Assembly (NCBI RefSeq): GCF_023078275.1
Contig: NC_062998.1
Location: forward strand, 18,365,916 to 18,429,915
Reading direction: 5' to 3'
DNA from: Leguminivora glycinivorella
Taxonomy: Eukaryota; Arthropoda; Insecta; Lepidoptera; Tortricidae
DNA length: 64,000 bases
In this document: in pieces, positions 38,001 through 42,455 of the stretch
Numbering within the stretch: position 1 is the first letter of the stretch
Layout of the letters: the number at the start of each line of letters is the position of its first letter
Made by a program: the position numbers and the translations under genes
The notes under the pieces: model-generated
Databases searched by the model: none
What the model saw: the letters and a program-made list of their open reading frames with translations, nothing else
Told to the model about the DNA's origin: nothing

Positions 38001-40829
38001 GGAAACCTCACGCCGCTCTCCTTGGCGAAAGAGAACTGGCGCAAACCTGTGGTACTAAGTACTGCGGACCGCAAGGCGGTATGGGAGAGCAAGCAGCTAC
38101 ACGGGCGGTTCTACAAGGCCCTCACGGGACCCGATGTAGACCTGCTCGCATCGGTGAACTGGTTACGATTCGGGGACCTCTTCGGAGAAACCGAGGGTTT
38201 TGCCTGTGCAATTGCGGACGAAGTTATGATGACGAACAACTACCGGAAATATATCCTGAAGGACGGTACGGTCGACATTTGTCGGGCATGCCGCCGTCCC
38301 GGAGAGTCACTCAGGCATATCATTTCCGGTTGTTCTCATCTTGCTAACGGCGAGTACTTGCACAGACATAATCTCGTAGCCAGGATTATTCACCAGCAAC
38401 TTGCTCTTCAATACGGCCTTGTGGACCGCGAAGTACCGTGCTACAAGTACTTACCTGCGCCAGTTCTTGAAAATGGTCGTGCCACGCTCTATTGGGATCG
38501 ATCTATTATCACTGACAGGACTATTGTAGCCAATAAGCCTGACATTGTAATAATAGATCGACTGCAACGCCGGGCAGTGCTCGTTGACATCACCATCCCC
38601 CATGATGAGAATCTCGTGAAAGCCGAGAAGGACAAGTCCAGTAAGTACCTAGACTTGGCTCACGAGATAACCGCCATGTGGGATGTTGATTCAACGATCA
38701 TTGTTCCGATAGTCGTTTCAGCGAACGGTCTCATAGCGAAGAGTCTCGACCAACATCTTAAGAGACTCTCGCTAGGTGGCTGGATCAAGGGCCAGATGCA
38801 GAAGGCGGTGATCTTGGACACGGCGCGGATAGTCCGACGGTTCCTCTCTCTGCAGCCCTAACCACCGGCAGCTTGGGCCCTGCCCCGCTGCTGGCGGCAC
38901 CCTAGGTTAGGTTTTTTATAATGTGTTTATATGTTTTTTATATTGTTTTGTATGTGTTTTTGTATTTTACTTTTATATTCATATTATAAAAAGCTTAGCC
39001 TAAGAAGCAAAATAAATAAAGGAAATAATAATAATAAAACAAAGGTCTACACTAAATGTGTCGCGTCTAGGTGGTCATTGGTCAAGTCATACTCTATGTC
39101 ATGGTACCTCCCCACCCATGCATGCGCCCCGCGCTGTCGGCCGGCGCATAGGCTTTGTTTGGGTTGTCATTTCTATTTTCTAGTACGTTAGTACATATAG
39201 CAATTCAATGCTCACGCCATCCTGACGGACACAAAATTTTACCTATTTTGATGTTTCATTGATACGTGTTTAGTTTATTTCTCTCGTGTCAAAATTCTAC
39301 CGCTAAGCGTGTTAAAACTTGAATGTCCTATCCTTCTTTTACATTTCAAGCGTATTGCATTGCAGAATAGATACTGCTATTGGTTTCCTCATAGTTAACA
39401 AATTAAAACGAGGTGTTTTTTCTCCAGTCATGGACGTCAGTTCTCCAGTAACTCAACTCTCTTAGCAACATTACCACAGTATAATAAAGAGTACTATCGT
39501 AACATTACTAAGAATCATTGAGGTATAATGTACTAGAGAGGACACGGCGAACAAAAAGTTTGCGCCACAAACATAAGTCCAGTGGACTTATGTTGCCTCA
39601 GTCAGTCTCTGCGCGTGGTGGGAGGAGGTTGTCTCTGACTGCACACAAATAAAATGAAAAAATGCCTTCCTGTGCTATAAGATACTGTTGAAGTCATACG
39701 AGAAAATCTAATAAAAGTGACGGTGTCACATTTCATCGGTTAGTAGACAAGCTATTTTGATCTAACTTAATTTAAGTAATTATTATAATGAAGGGACGGA
39801 CTCCTTAAACGCGATGCTATGGCCGCCATTTTGACAACTGGAATCATAGATGAATCGCGCAGACATGACATGTAGGTAATAAGGTATAATAATTGTGATC
39901 ATATTCTGTTTTCAATATATAATATAAAAATATTTATTTCAATTTATAGTTTTGAATATTACACGGTTCTAATACGAATTTTAGTCGATAATATTATACA
40001 ATAAGCATGATTTTGAATTATTTCTGAATTATAATTCTCATTATTGACGAAAAATAGTGACACCAAAACTGAAATAGTATTAAAGTATTTAATGCAACCG
40101 GTGTTTAAGGGAGGTAAAACAAGGTGAATGGCGCGATTATTATTCTGAGCGACAGAAACTTACAAAACTAATTTTATTCAAAGGAAATTAAAATTTATGA
40201 AAAAAACAATTACTTATTTTTATTTCACTGAGTAGAAATTAAATATAACACAATGTACAATAGTGCTAAAAATAAACTACTTAGTATTTCACACACAAAG
40301 TATAAAACAAAGGTCTACACTAAAAGTGTCGCGTCTAGGAGGTCAAGTGTTACTCTATGACACGGTTCGCTTCACGCGCATGCGCCTCGCGCTGCCGCCG
40401 CTGCCGGTCGGCGCACAGAATATGTTCGAGTTGTCATATCTAGTACGTAGTACATAGTAGTTCAATGCTAAGAATTCGTTTTTTTCAGTAAACTGATGAC
40501 TTTTATCATGCCGCCAAATCCTTCAGAATAACCGAATTAAATGAAACTTCCAAATTAAGCAGCTCTATGACTCTTGTTTTTGGCACAGTGCCGTCAGTTT
40601 TTAGAAACTAATTTTAGTTACTTATTTTTTTTTTAAGAATTTGTATTTTTTAGTCCATAATGGCACCACCGTTCATTACACGTATAAGGTATTTTACATT
40701 ATAATTTAATTCCAGAGAAACCAAGTGAAACTCGAGTCAGACTCTGCTAAATCATGTACGCGTCGTGCAACCAATGTGACAGCCACGCAGCCAGCTCCAG
40801 CTGCTAGGGAAAATATAAACCAGCCCTAG
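4655..40829 (+). CDS. HAP2: HAP2/GCS1 gamete fusion protein, 20 coding exons
   Basis: HAP2 is a single-pass membrane protein of the gamete surface with a class II fusion fold; it merges gamete membranes. Exons: 4655-4718, 5154-5275, 5390-5515, 9665-9802, 17278-17409, 17508-17552, 17604-17875, 19182-19351, 19647-19753, 27228-27403, 28057-28161, 28672-28838, 30416-30520, 31332-31502, 31875-32067, 32221-32398, 32662-32745, 32971-33099, 33413-33544, 40716-40829. They sum to 2,730 nt (909 residues) with matching phase at every junction. Seen: a hydrophobic leader, NCDKKLALTV near residue 95, RLKFVE near 148, VQVTNTGLFVARF near 475-485, a CYCVWHCDCIC cluster near 565, one transmembrane helix near 615-637, and a cytoplasmic VYDGKGWPVHPDTRERTVR block. 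These match the HAP2 family in order. Many ectodomain cysteines usual in the family are missing. The exon 9/10 junction is the least certain part of the model. The longest introns (4, 9 and 19) are full of transposons. Confidence 0.88.
4745..5105 (+). repeat. Tandem repeat units (CAGTACAGATGG family)
   Basis: Unit of about 228 bp starting TTTCAGTACAGATGGT, with the inverted word CATCTGTACTGAAAA about 75 bp inside. One full and one partial unit lie in HAP2 intron 1. Three further units are at 43901-44585. Confidence 0.75.
5725..6165 (-). repeat. 440-bp dispersed element, copy in reverse
   Basis: Contains CACCACACCAACTGG, GGATAAAATGC in reverse and CAAGGGGGCAAAG-type ends; the sister copy in the other orientation is 21733-22163. 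It is related to, but distinct from, the pair at 11114 and 55602, which share the TAGTTATTTGTT...CAAGGGGGCAAAGT start. Confidence 0.75.
7546..7805 (-). mobile_element. TA-target MITE (family P2), copy 2
   Basis: Reverse copy of 455-718, flanked by TA at 7544-7545 and 7806-7807. High identity over the whole length means recent spread. Confidence 0.85.
8157..8307. repeat. Hairpin element with 52-bp perfect arms
   Basis: 8157-8208 and 8256-8307 are exact complements (starting TCCCAGTAGGCCTAGCACAT), with a 47-bp loop. GC-rich compared with the surroundings. Confidence 0.85.
9178..9265 (-). mobile_element. Terminal part of a CAGGGTGTCC element
   Basis: Read in reverse it starts CAGGGTGTCCACTTTCTGG and repeats GTCAGGGAAA, a pattern I know from MITE-like repeats of many invertebrates. 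Only one end was found. Confidence 0.5.
9665..9802 (+). CDS. HAP2: HAP2 exon 4
   Basis: 46 codons, phase 0 at both ends, between TTTGAACAG and GTAAAT. It encodes NSADEYVPIDHVVDG, then a basic stretch and LEAYRLKFVE. The last motif matches the family's (Y/R)xLxFVE strand that closes the first block of the HAP2 domain. It is GC-rich compared with the transposon-filled introns on each side (4.1 kb and 7.5 kb), which supports real coding sequence. Confidence 0.85.
9848..10030. repeat. MITE (CGAATCGAG family), copy 2
   Basis: ACGTCGAATCGAGTCCTCATA and GCGATTCGACGCGTCGC match 3562-3825. It starts 45 bp after HAP2 exon 4. Confidence 0.5.
10072..10440. repeat. Two P1 palindromes in a row, one with an insert
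   Basis: Copy one 10072-10301 carries a 50-60 bp extra block in its right arm (about 10190-10250). Copy two 10302-10440 has lost most of its right centre. Outer words AGGCCGGCAACAGACAGTCT and CTGTTGTAGGCC mark the ends. Confidence 0.75.
10694..10837. mobile_element. MITE with TAGGTACAGTCAAGTG ends
   Basis: Left TAGGTACAGTCAAGTGCAAA and right complement (ACACTTGACTGTACCTA). 144 bp. Confidence 0.75.
11114..11550 (+). repeat. 437-bp dispersed element, copy 1
   Basis: Near-identical in the same orientation to 55602-56032. Contains ACCACGAGCGAAGTGAGTGG and CCCACTAGTGGATAAAATGC; ends GAGCTAGTGAGGGGAAAATA. No coding function seen. Confidence 0.85.
11847..11922. repeat. Small hairpin MITE
   Basis: TCAAGCCGATAAAGTTC pairs with the complement at the right; inner GTCCCTTTC pairs with GAAAGGGAC. 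76 bp. Confidence 0.75.
11990..12085 (+). mobile_element. Retroelement 3' tail
   Basis: GATTGACGATGC-like text followed by TTGAATAAATGAACTTTTT and TATCTTT repeats, the kind of tail left by 5'-truncated LINE or SINE copies in Lepidoptera. Family not certain. Confidence 0.35.
12092..12228. mobile_element. AGTGCGTTTTCACATTATCC MITE, copy 1
   Basis: 137 bp with inverted ends (AGTGCGTTTTCACATTATCC / complement). Sister copy 18632-18767; a decayed single end at about 27424-27450. Confidence 0.85.
12737..12849. mobile_element. MITE with AACCCTTCGAGTCCCAG ends
   Basis: AACCCTTCGAGTCCCAG at the left and CTTGGGACTCGAAGGGTT at the right; a 26-bp word (GA(T/C)ATCAGTGT.ACAGAAGATAA type) is repeated twice inside. 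Confidence 0.75.
13067..13218 (+). other. Unassigned GC-rich block with a splice-donor-like end
   Basis: About 120 GC-rich bases in AT-rich DNA, ending GATGAAG|GTAAAT. One frame is open over 61 codons (Ala-rich, AVRLAGAAAAFSAGSIF). It has no family match and its phase does not fit HAP2 exons 4-5. It could be a first exon of an unseen transcript or a transposon piece. Confidence 0.25.
13464..14656 (-). CDS. MADF-BESS domain protein, two coding exons
   Basis: Coding exon 1 is 14656 down to 14518 and coding exon 2 is 14008 down to 13464; the donor ACA|GTAAGT and the acceptor TTTGTTTCAG agree in phase. Product 227 residues. Residues 1-90 form a MADF (Myb/SANT-like) DNA-binding domain: MEAFIEHVRAQPCLWNPLHP, DYREM, DDAWQCVV, then IAKSEWKKLRDNHRDALKRA and TTWKYAKHMQFLEP. 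Residues about 155-195 are a BESS motif (DPDALESFFNCILKSTREM and following). A Lys-Arg cluster near 137 could be a nuclear signal. MADF-BESS proteins of insects (Adf-1 family) are nuclear regulators; the target here is unknown. The reading frame is open upstream of Met1, but an acceptor (GCATATTTCAG, exon edge 14680) and a donor (GGGAG|GTGAGA, exon edge 14810) point to a non-coding first exon, so Met at 14656 was chosen. The gene sits antisense inside HAP2 intron 4. Confidence 0.88.
14681..14820 (-). promoter_or_regulatory. GC-rich 5' leader region of the MADF-BESS gene
   Basis: About 140 bp of very GC-rich sequence with many CpG, unlike its AT-rich surroundings. It lies just upstream of the MADF-BESS coding start and holds a 129-bp putative 5' UTR intron (14681-14809, reading minus). 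Likely the promoter-proximal part; no core element could be assigned. Confidence 0.45.
15180..15915 (+). repeat. Dispersed element, copy 1 (interrupted)
   Basis: Homologous to 59289-59790: shared words include TACTTTTTATTGTTTGGTT, CCAAAAACTGCTATTTTAAT, CAGCTTAAACAGTCCG and TCTCGAAATGGTTTTCGA. Here about 180 bp are inserted near 15507-15690. Confidence 0.65.
16505..17020 (-). pseudogene. Retroelement-type ORF remnant
   Basis: A 171-residue open frame. Its middle has CHCGAQVTKLGTHGLSCPKS followed by RSARHASLTELAKRLIDASG. The C-x-CG...G-HGLSC...R..RH arrangement is common in the C-terminal part of repeated reverse-transcriptase-associated ORFs of invertebrates. The usual continuation after this block is missing, so it is taken as a truncated relic. 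It lies in HAP2 intron 4 on the opposite strand. Confidence 0.5.
17278..17875 (+). CDS. HAP2: HAP2 exons 5-7 with fusion-loop micro-exon
   Basis: Exon 5 (17278-17409, phase 0/0) encodes NEKISVYPASRVKRHEKNV and ends DDPHLSQ. Exon 6 (17508-17552) is a 45-nt micro-exon between ACCCCAG and GTTCTA, phase 0/0, encoding HGFGTAVSITRKLRQ. Exon 7 (17604-17875) starts ATADIRKC and ends in phase 2. Joined, they read SQ-HGFGTAVSITRKL...DIRKC. This lines up with the SQGFCC(x)C...RG..C segment typical of HAP2 domain II, but the GFCC cysteines are replaced. The family comparison is from memory, not an alignment. Exon 7 also has DCKPQPQC and a Trp/Tyr-rich strand, SLWFYVHVHLFEK, usual for this domain. Without exon 6 the frame stays open, so the micro-exon could be skipped. 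Confidence 0.75.
18632..18767. mobile_element. AGTGCGTTTTCACATTATCC MITE, copy 2
   Basis: Same 136-bp element as 12092; it lies in HAP2 intron 7. Confidence 0.8.
18847..19147. mobile_element. Pair of TAGCCGAATGGC MITEs
   Basis: Two elements of about 140 bp (18847-18987 and 19001-19147) in mirror order. Each begins and ends with TAGCCGAATGGC or its complement and contains GATAGAGATAGATATC or its inverse. A partial third is at about 17957-18040. The right copy ends 35 bp before HAP2 exon 8. Confidence 0.75.
19182..19753 (+). CDS. HAP2: HAP2 exons 8-9
   Basis: Exon 8 (19182-19351) follows a CCTCGTTTCAG acceptor and completes the phase-2 codon of exon 7. It encodes SLSSISSVWRSSDMNVQYKS, then LPKSSLSLLVPLLEES. 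Exon 9 (19647-19753) uses the acceptor CAGTACAG and encodes DDANYLLVPTEDVLDVNGND. The LLVP...D..G pattern matches the family region just before the conserved CxKIG segment, but the cysteine is absent here (GNDKSSTTL). Its donor GAG|GTGTGA is weak and is copied 24 bp downstream; use of the second copy would read into a TGA stop. A piggyBac-like element begins 42 bp after the donor. Confidence 0.72.
20032..21204 (+). mobile_element. Lep1-type Helitron carrying a foldback
   Basis: Starts A|TCCATACTAATATTATAAAT with a (TCTG)n run, ends CGGGCGAAGCCGCGGGTAAAAG, CTAG, then T. These match Helitron termini, and the 179-bp copy at 46691. Near-perfect arms at about 20308-20352 and 20560-20611 (TCACATACAGGTCGAACGCG) show a foldback insert. 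A hexamer repeat also lies inside (20651-20815). Confidence 0.7.
20651..20815 (+). repeat. Hexamer microsatellite
   Basis: GATAGG / GATAGC changing into GATACG units over about 165 bp. Reading frames across it give only low-complexity Asp/Arg/Ser or Leu/Ser text and are not genes. Confidence 0.85.
21598..21636 (+). repeat. (GTCC)n / (GTCT)n microsatellite
   Basis: Tetramer run inside a GGTTCCGTA-family copy, where such runs are usual. Confidence 0.8.
21733..22163 (+). repeat. 440-bp dispersed element, forward copy
   Basis: Complement of 5725-6165 with modest divergence; begins TAGTTATTTGTTTTACAAGG and ends GTTGGTGTGGTGAAAAATG. Confidence 0.75.
22164..22540. mobile_element. GGTTCCGTA-family fragment
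   Basis: Shares AATGAATAGGGGTTTACTAA with 6518-6540 and ends GCCCGACACGCTCTTGGCCGG then poly-T in spaced form. No coding capacity. Confidence 0.5.
23104..24345 (+). repeat. Tandem array of about 122-bp units with an insert
   Basis: The phrase GGAGTTCCGTTCTGATCTTC recurs at about 23179, 23911 and 24032, and with small changes near 23789, 24155 and 24263: spacing 121-123 bp outside the insert. Units share CAGCAGTTCCACTGCACCAA and CTATAAGTGTGCCGTTCAGA. The minus strand has a 223-codon open frame through it (24022-24693), a by-product of the repeat. Units of the same family in reverse lie at 41868-42250. Confidence 0.85.
23233..23720 (-). mobile_element. SINE/LINE-tail insert inside the tandem array
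   Basis: Begins with poly-T, then ACGTCGGTGGCAAACAAGCG and CGGCCCGCCTGATGG, which in reverse is a frequent lepidopteran retroelement 3' region. It splits one unit between GTTCT and GGACG. Fragments related to its start (CCGCCTGGTGATAAGCAGTC) also occur in the foldback at 25.5 and 26.7 kb. Confidence 0.6.
24761..24947 (+). mobile_element. 5'-truncated LINE with target duplication
   Basis: 187 bp ending TGAGTA plus poly-A, flanked on both sides by AGGATTCAAATTA (24748-24760 and 24948-24960). The 3' text (GTTTAGTCCGTGGGAGTCGG, ACATGCCCGGGCCATCC) is a common lepidopteran LINE end. The target duplication gives exact borders. Confidence 0.8.
25168..27175. repeat. 2-kb foldback element in HAP2 intron 9
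   Basis: Left arm 25168 to about 26045 and right arm about 26272 to 27175 are inverted copies with scattered differences, around a loop of about 225 bp. Outer ends are AGTAGAGGAG and CTCCTCTACT. Paired landmarks: GTGGATATCAGACGCATCCA (about 25760) and its complement near 26545. Open frames inside mirror each other and match nothing known. Confidence 0.85.
27228..27403 (+). CDS. HAP2: HAP2 exon 10
   Basis: Acceptor AATTTTTGTAG, donor CCAG|GTACTG, entry phase 0, exit phase 2. It encodes SRRKVIVRVERALNSDM, then KFLTMRHQGIRYAQVDLEAR and ADDNQLVHA, which leads straight into SPGRI of exon 11. The second half is confidently HAP2-like. The first 15 residues are less sure: another acceptor (TTAAACAG, 27270) and a cysteine-containing alternative frame upstream are possible. 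The exon starts about 50 bp after the right end of a 2-kb foldback element. Confidence 0.7.
28057..28838 (+). CDS. HAP2: HAP2 exons 11-12: domain III strands
   Basis: Exon 11 (28057-28161) encodes SPGRIAIIVADNTRSSQL and TLIVQVTNTGLFVARF. Exon 12 (28672-28838) continues RAQLRDCDSNLLKLSEKQ and ends LPPGESAEFQLCTG. The NTGL-x-x-A-x-F followed by a (x)DC motif is among the most recognisable parts of HAP2 domain III. Phases (2 then 1) agree on both sides. Exon 12 is GC-rich in an AT-rich setting. Its donor ACTG|GTCGGC is non-optimal, but exon 13 completes the codon in frame. Confidence 0.85.
28892..29146. mobile_element. 255-bp MITE with GGCACTGG ends
   Basis: GAGCTATCGGCTATAAAAAA and ACACGG-type words recur as complements in the right half; ends GGCACTGG and CCAGTGCC. 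It lies in HAP2 intron 12. Confidence 0.8.
29173..29272 (+). repeat. (TATAGT)n microsatellite
   Basis: Imperfect run of TATAGT and TATAGTTT over 100 bp. Confidence 0.85.
29285..29440 (+). mobile_element. Retroelement 3' tail
   Basis: CACCTTGTTGTACCATATTT then GCAAATAAAGAATTT and a TTA run, a typical lepidopteran LINE or SINE tail. The TTA run served as target for the Dong copy that follows. Confidence 0.45.
29440..30005 (-). mobile_element. Dong/R4-type LINE, 3' fragment in reverse
   Basis: Minus-strand frame 29916-29602 repeats the last 104 codons of the element at 35.0-39.0 kb (RRAVLVDITIPHDENL, KSSKYLDLAHEITTMWD, RRFLSLQP) with few changes. (TTA)n runs flank it on both sides (29415-29440, 30005-30020), as expected for a TAA-targeting element. 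The 5' part is missing. Confidence 0.85.
30416..30520 (+). CDS. HAP2: HAP2 exon 13: membrane-proximal cysteine cluster
   Basis: Acceptor TGCCTTAG, donor TTACG|GTATGT. It encodes VHLLNEDGESVAVRDALIKK followed by GDHCYCVWHCDCICYG. The C-x-C-x-x-x-C-x-C-x-C cluster just outside the membrane is a family hallmark and is fully kept here, unlike the cysteines of domain II. Confidence 0.88.
30785..31135 (-). mobile_element. Probable retroelement tail in reverse
   Basis: Starts (AAATA)n then AAATCTTTATTTCC, the complement of a poly-A type LINE end, followed by GC-rich text with no long frame. A related phrase (AGTATAATAAAGAGTACTA type) occurs near 39480. It sits between HAP2 exons 13 and 14. Confidence 0.4.
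31332..31502 (+). CDS. HAP2: HAP2 exon 14: stem and transmembrane helix
   Basis: Acceptor TTTGGCAG, donor CTTG|GTATGT. Encodes a Pro/Arg/Ala-rich stem with two cysteines, then TINIAVVIIGVVGMLLFLG, the single membrane span, which runs on into exon 15 (VLKGLLGVVW). The order ectodomain, cysteine cluster, helix, basic tail fits a type I membrane protein. Confidence 0.88.
31875..32398 (+). CDS. HAP2: HAP2 exons 15-16: cytoplasmic tail, conserved block
   Basis: Exon 15 (31875-32067) encodes VLKGLLGVVWPRAGVWGLDW, a Glu/Arg-rich stretch, then VYDGKGWPVHPDTRERTVR. Exon 16 (32221-32398) encodes PVEFILNVVFFIVTPGLIAV, a second hydrophobic stretch, then KKGKSGHTSAAVGEG and a polar, basic end. The WPVHPDT...RTVR block is kept in animal HAP2 tails as I recall them. 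Whether the second hydrophobic run re-enters the membrane or lies on it cannot be told from sequence. Confidence 0.85.
32505..32640. mobile_element. MITE with GTGAGTGTG ends
   Basis: Left GTGAGTGTGCACGGGAAAAC and ACTTTGTCG pair with the complement of the right end CACACTCAC. 136 bp, within the 263-bp HAP2 intron 16 it nearly fills. Confidence 0.75.
32662..33544 (+). CDS. HAP2: HAP2 exons 17-19: distal cytoplasmic tail
   Basis: Exon 17 (32662-32745) encodes VSDYATDAARSCVMCGVGFS, with a CxxC pair. Exon 18 (32971-33099) starts with an Arg-rich run (GLRRLLRRRQRLSRRW). Exon 19 (33413-33544) is acidic and polar (SNSDQEDTAFVLMRMKESSE). All are phase 0, so any of them can be skipped without breaking the frame; tail isoforms are plausible. 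No known domain recognised. Confidence 0.75.
34088..34319. mobile_element. MITE with AAGCTAGGAACATACTACGC ends
   Basis: Left AAGCTAGGAACATACTACGC and GGACGTCCGTCGTAAATCGA have exact complements at the right end. 232 bp, CpG-rich. It is absent from copy B, so it entered copy A after duplication. Confidence 0.8.
34691..35005 (+). mobile_element. 5'-truncated LINE 3' end with TAA tail
   Basis: Encodes the last part of a reverse-transcriptase ORF: KLKWDWAGHVCRMHPQRWAK, a Gly/Arg-rich GRPRRRWRDDL and IAQNRDEWKSKGEAFAQQWD, then stop and (TAA)n. This is the usual C-terminus of many insect LINE polyproteins. ATAAAACAAAG stands before it (34680-34690) and again at 39034-39044, after the Dong element. 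Confidence 0.75.
35006..39033 (+). mobile_element. Nearly complete Dong/R4-clade non-LTR retrotransposon
   Basis: About 4 kb between two TAA runs. It has a 5' UTR of about 210 bp, a coding region 35221-38861 and a 170-bp 3' UTR. One polyprotein with a central reverse transcriptase and a C-terminal restriction-like endonuclease, with no apurinic endonuclease, is the R4/Dong layout; Dong elements insert into TAA repeats. The flanking TAA runs and two more fragments at other TAA runs (29.4 and 48.4 kb) agree. Confidence 0.85.
35221..38861 (+). pseudogene. Dong/R4 polyprotein, broken by one frameshift
   Basis: Frame one, 35221-37233: Pro/Ser-rich N-terminus (residues about 20-90), then reverse-transcriptase blocks SPGPDGLHNFW (about 482), YRPITCLPTLYKLLTS and WIDYKKAYDSVPHSWL (about 612). 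It stops at TAA 37231. Frame two is open before its listed start and contains GIFQGDSLSPLWF, LYMDDLKLFA (catalytic Asp pair), CRACRRPGESLRHIISGC (CCHC), then KPDIVIIDR, VLVDITIP and DKSSKYLDLAHE of the nuclease core. It ends at 38861. The two frames are offset by one base near 37200-37235. The rest is intact, so the copy is probably young but cannot make a full protein unless the shift is a sequencing error or recoded. Confidence 0.85.
39525..40471 (+). pseudogene. THAP-coding segment, copy B
   Basis: Starts near TATAATGTACTAGAG and is parallel to copy A. The frame from 39662 reads MPSCAIRY-C and then a stop where copy A has Leu (TGA for TTA), with SHTRKSNKSDGVTFHRLVDK following in frame. So the THAP start is recognisable but dead. 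It ends near CTAGTACGTAGTACATAG. 245 bp before the last HAP2 exon. Confidence 0.55.
40716..40829 (+). CDS. HAP2: HAP2 exon 20, C-terminus and stop
   Basis: Acceptor TAATTCCAG, phase 0; encodes RNQVKLESDSAKSCTRRATN, then TATQPAPAAREN and a TAG stop at 40827-40829. It is 7.2 kb from exon 19, across nested transposon insertions. A polyadenylation signal follows at 40907. The frame, splice site and nearby AATAAA support it as the last exon. Confidence 0.7.
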   Translation, partial: RNQVKLESDSAKSCTRRATNVTATQPAPAARENINQP

Positions 40830-40906
40830 TTTCATTTCAAATTACTTAGCTAACTTTTTATAGTAATAGTTACGAATTTGTGAGGTATTTAAAAGAAATA
40901 TTTTTT

Positions 40907-40912
40907 AATAAA
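40907..40912 (+). terminator. Polyadenylation signal of HAP2
   Basis: AATAAA, 78 bp after the HAP2 stop codon, in a short AT-rich 3' UTR and before the foldback element that starts near 41000. Confidence 0.6.
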
Positions 40913-41001
40913 ATGCTTGAAACGCACCTATGTAGTTTTTTTTACAGCCATATTTTGATCAGTTGTTTATTTTTTGATCGTATTTATGTAATGTATATAT
41001 A

Positions 41002-41810
41002 TGTCGCAGTAAGATAGATAAAACCGTTATATAGTTATAACCCTAGGAATATAATTATACGTCGTAACATAGTTAAACGAAAGCGATTAATTGCTATCTT
41101 ACTAGGAATGTAACTATAATACGTTACTAGTTTAGTAAAATAGTTATATGACTGGATTCAGTCTAGTGAAATGATTGTAGGCAGGAGTGCGGCGGTGCGG
41201 CAGAGGTATAGTTATAACCTTAGGGATATAATTATATGCCGTAACATAGCTAAACAAAAGCGATTCATAACCATCTTACTAGGAATATAATTATAATACG
41301 GTACTAGTTTAGTTATATAATTATATCACTGGATTAAACTTAGTCTAGGGATATAATTATAATACGTCTATAAGTGGGACTGGAACCGGGAGTCCCGGTT
41401 CTTTGTATTTTTATAGTTCTATACCAAAAAAATCAAAAGGAACCCTTATGGCGCGACTCTGTCCATCCGTCTGTGTGTTTAGAGAGAATAAGCACATTGA
41501 ATTGGAAATAATTAACAAATTCTTGCCATAAACAATTCTTCACTGTGGTTTGTTTGTTTAACGCATATAATTATATCCCTAGGGTTATAACTATACCTCC
41601 GCCGCACCGTCGCACTCCTGTCTACAATCATTTCACTAAACTGAATCCAGTCATATAACTATTTAACTAAACTAGTAACATATTATAGTTATATTCCTAG
41701 TAAGATAGCAATAAATCGCTTTCGTTTAACTATGTTACGACATATAATTATATCCCTAGGGTTATAACTATATAACGGCTTTATCTATCTTACTGCGACA
41801 TATACATATA
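41002..41810. repeat. 0.8-kb foldback with an inner insert
   Basis: Ends TGTCGCAGTAAGATAGATAA and its complement. Inner words (ATAGTTATAACCCTAGG, GGATATAATTATA, AGTGCGGCGGTGCGG type) occur in both arms, and partly twice in the left arm. An insert near 41377-41570 (GGGAGTCCCGGTTCTT...) matches part of 50762-51269. Confidence 0.8.
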
Positions 41811-41867
41811 CATTACATATAATGTATATATACATATGCATTACATAAATACAGATTGGTCCCATTT

Positions 41868-42250
41868 TTATCAGAACCCAGTTCTGATGATGGGATCCTG
41901 GAGAAATCGAGGGAACTCGTCAAATCTTAAAGGTATAGGTACTTATAAATAGTGATTTTTGTGTTTTTATAAGAACAGCATGCGTTTACGTTCAGAACAG
42001 TTACATTTGGCTCAGTGGAACTGCTGGTGATGATGAGAATGGAACTCCTCAAATCTGAACGGCACACTTATAGTGACTCTGGTATTTTTATGAGAACAGC
42101 ATGCATTTACATTCAAAACAGTGACATTTGGTGCAGTGGAACTGCTGATGATGATCAGAACGGAACTCCTCAAATCTGAACGGCACACTTATAGTGACTT
42201 TGGTATTTTTATAAGAACAGCGTGCATTTAAGGTTAGAACATTGACATTT
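41868..42250 (-). repeat. Reverse units of the 122-bp tandem family
   Basis: About three units with TGAACGGCACACTTATAGTG and TTGGTGCAGTGGAACTGCTG, complements of the 23.1-24.3 kb array. Confidence 0.85.
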
Positions 42251-42455
42251 ATTTGTTAGGAGGAGATTTGTCCCCCCCGTTACTCGCACGCGAGACGGAT
42301 TAATAAAATCGGTAGGTAAGTATGAGATAAAAAAATAGAATCGGTGGTCGCAAGGGGCCACACACACTCGGTCGCACGGGATTTTGTTTGAGATTTGCGA
42401 TATCGTATGTATCTGTTGCGACGAATCGTACAAATATATCGTAACTCGTACCAAA

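Larger units (their letters stand above)
33826..39211 (+). mobile_element. THAP-coding segment, copy A, split by nested insertions
   Basis: Matches copy B (39525-40471) over 33826-34690 and again over 39045-39211. The frame from 33963 reads MPSCAIRCCLSHTRKSNKTD, then GVTFHRL, the start of a THAP zinc-finger domain. THAP fingers occur in P-element-like transposases and in host regulators. The frame is cut by a MITE (34088-34319); the copy is then split at 34690 by a LINE/Dong composite. Confidence 0.6.
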
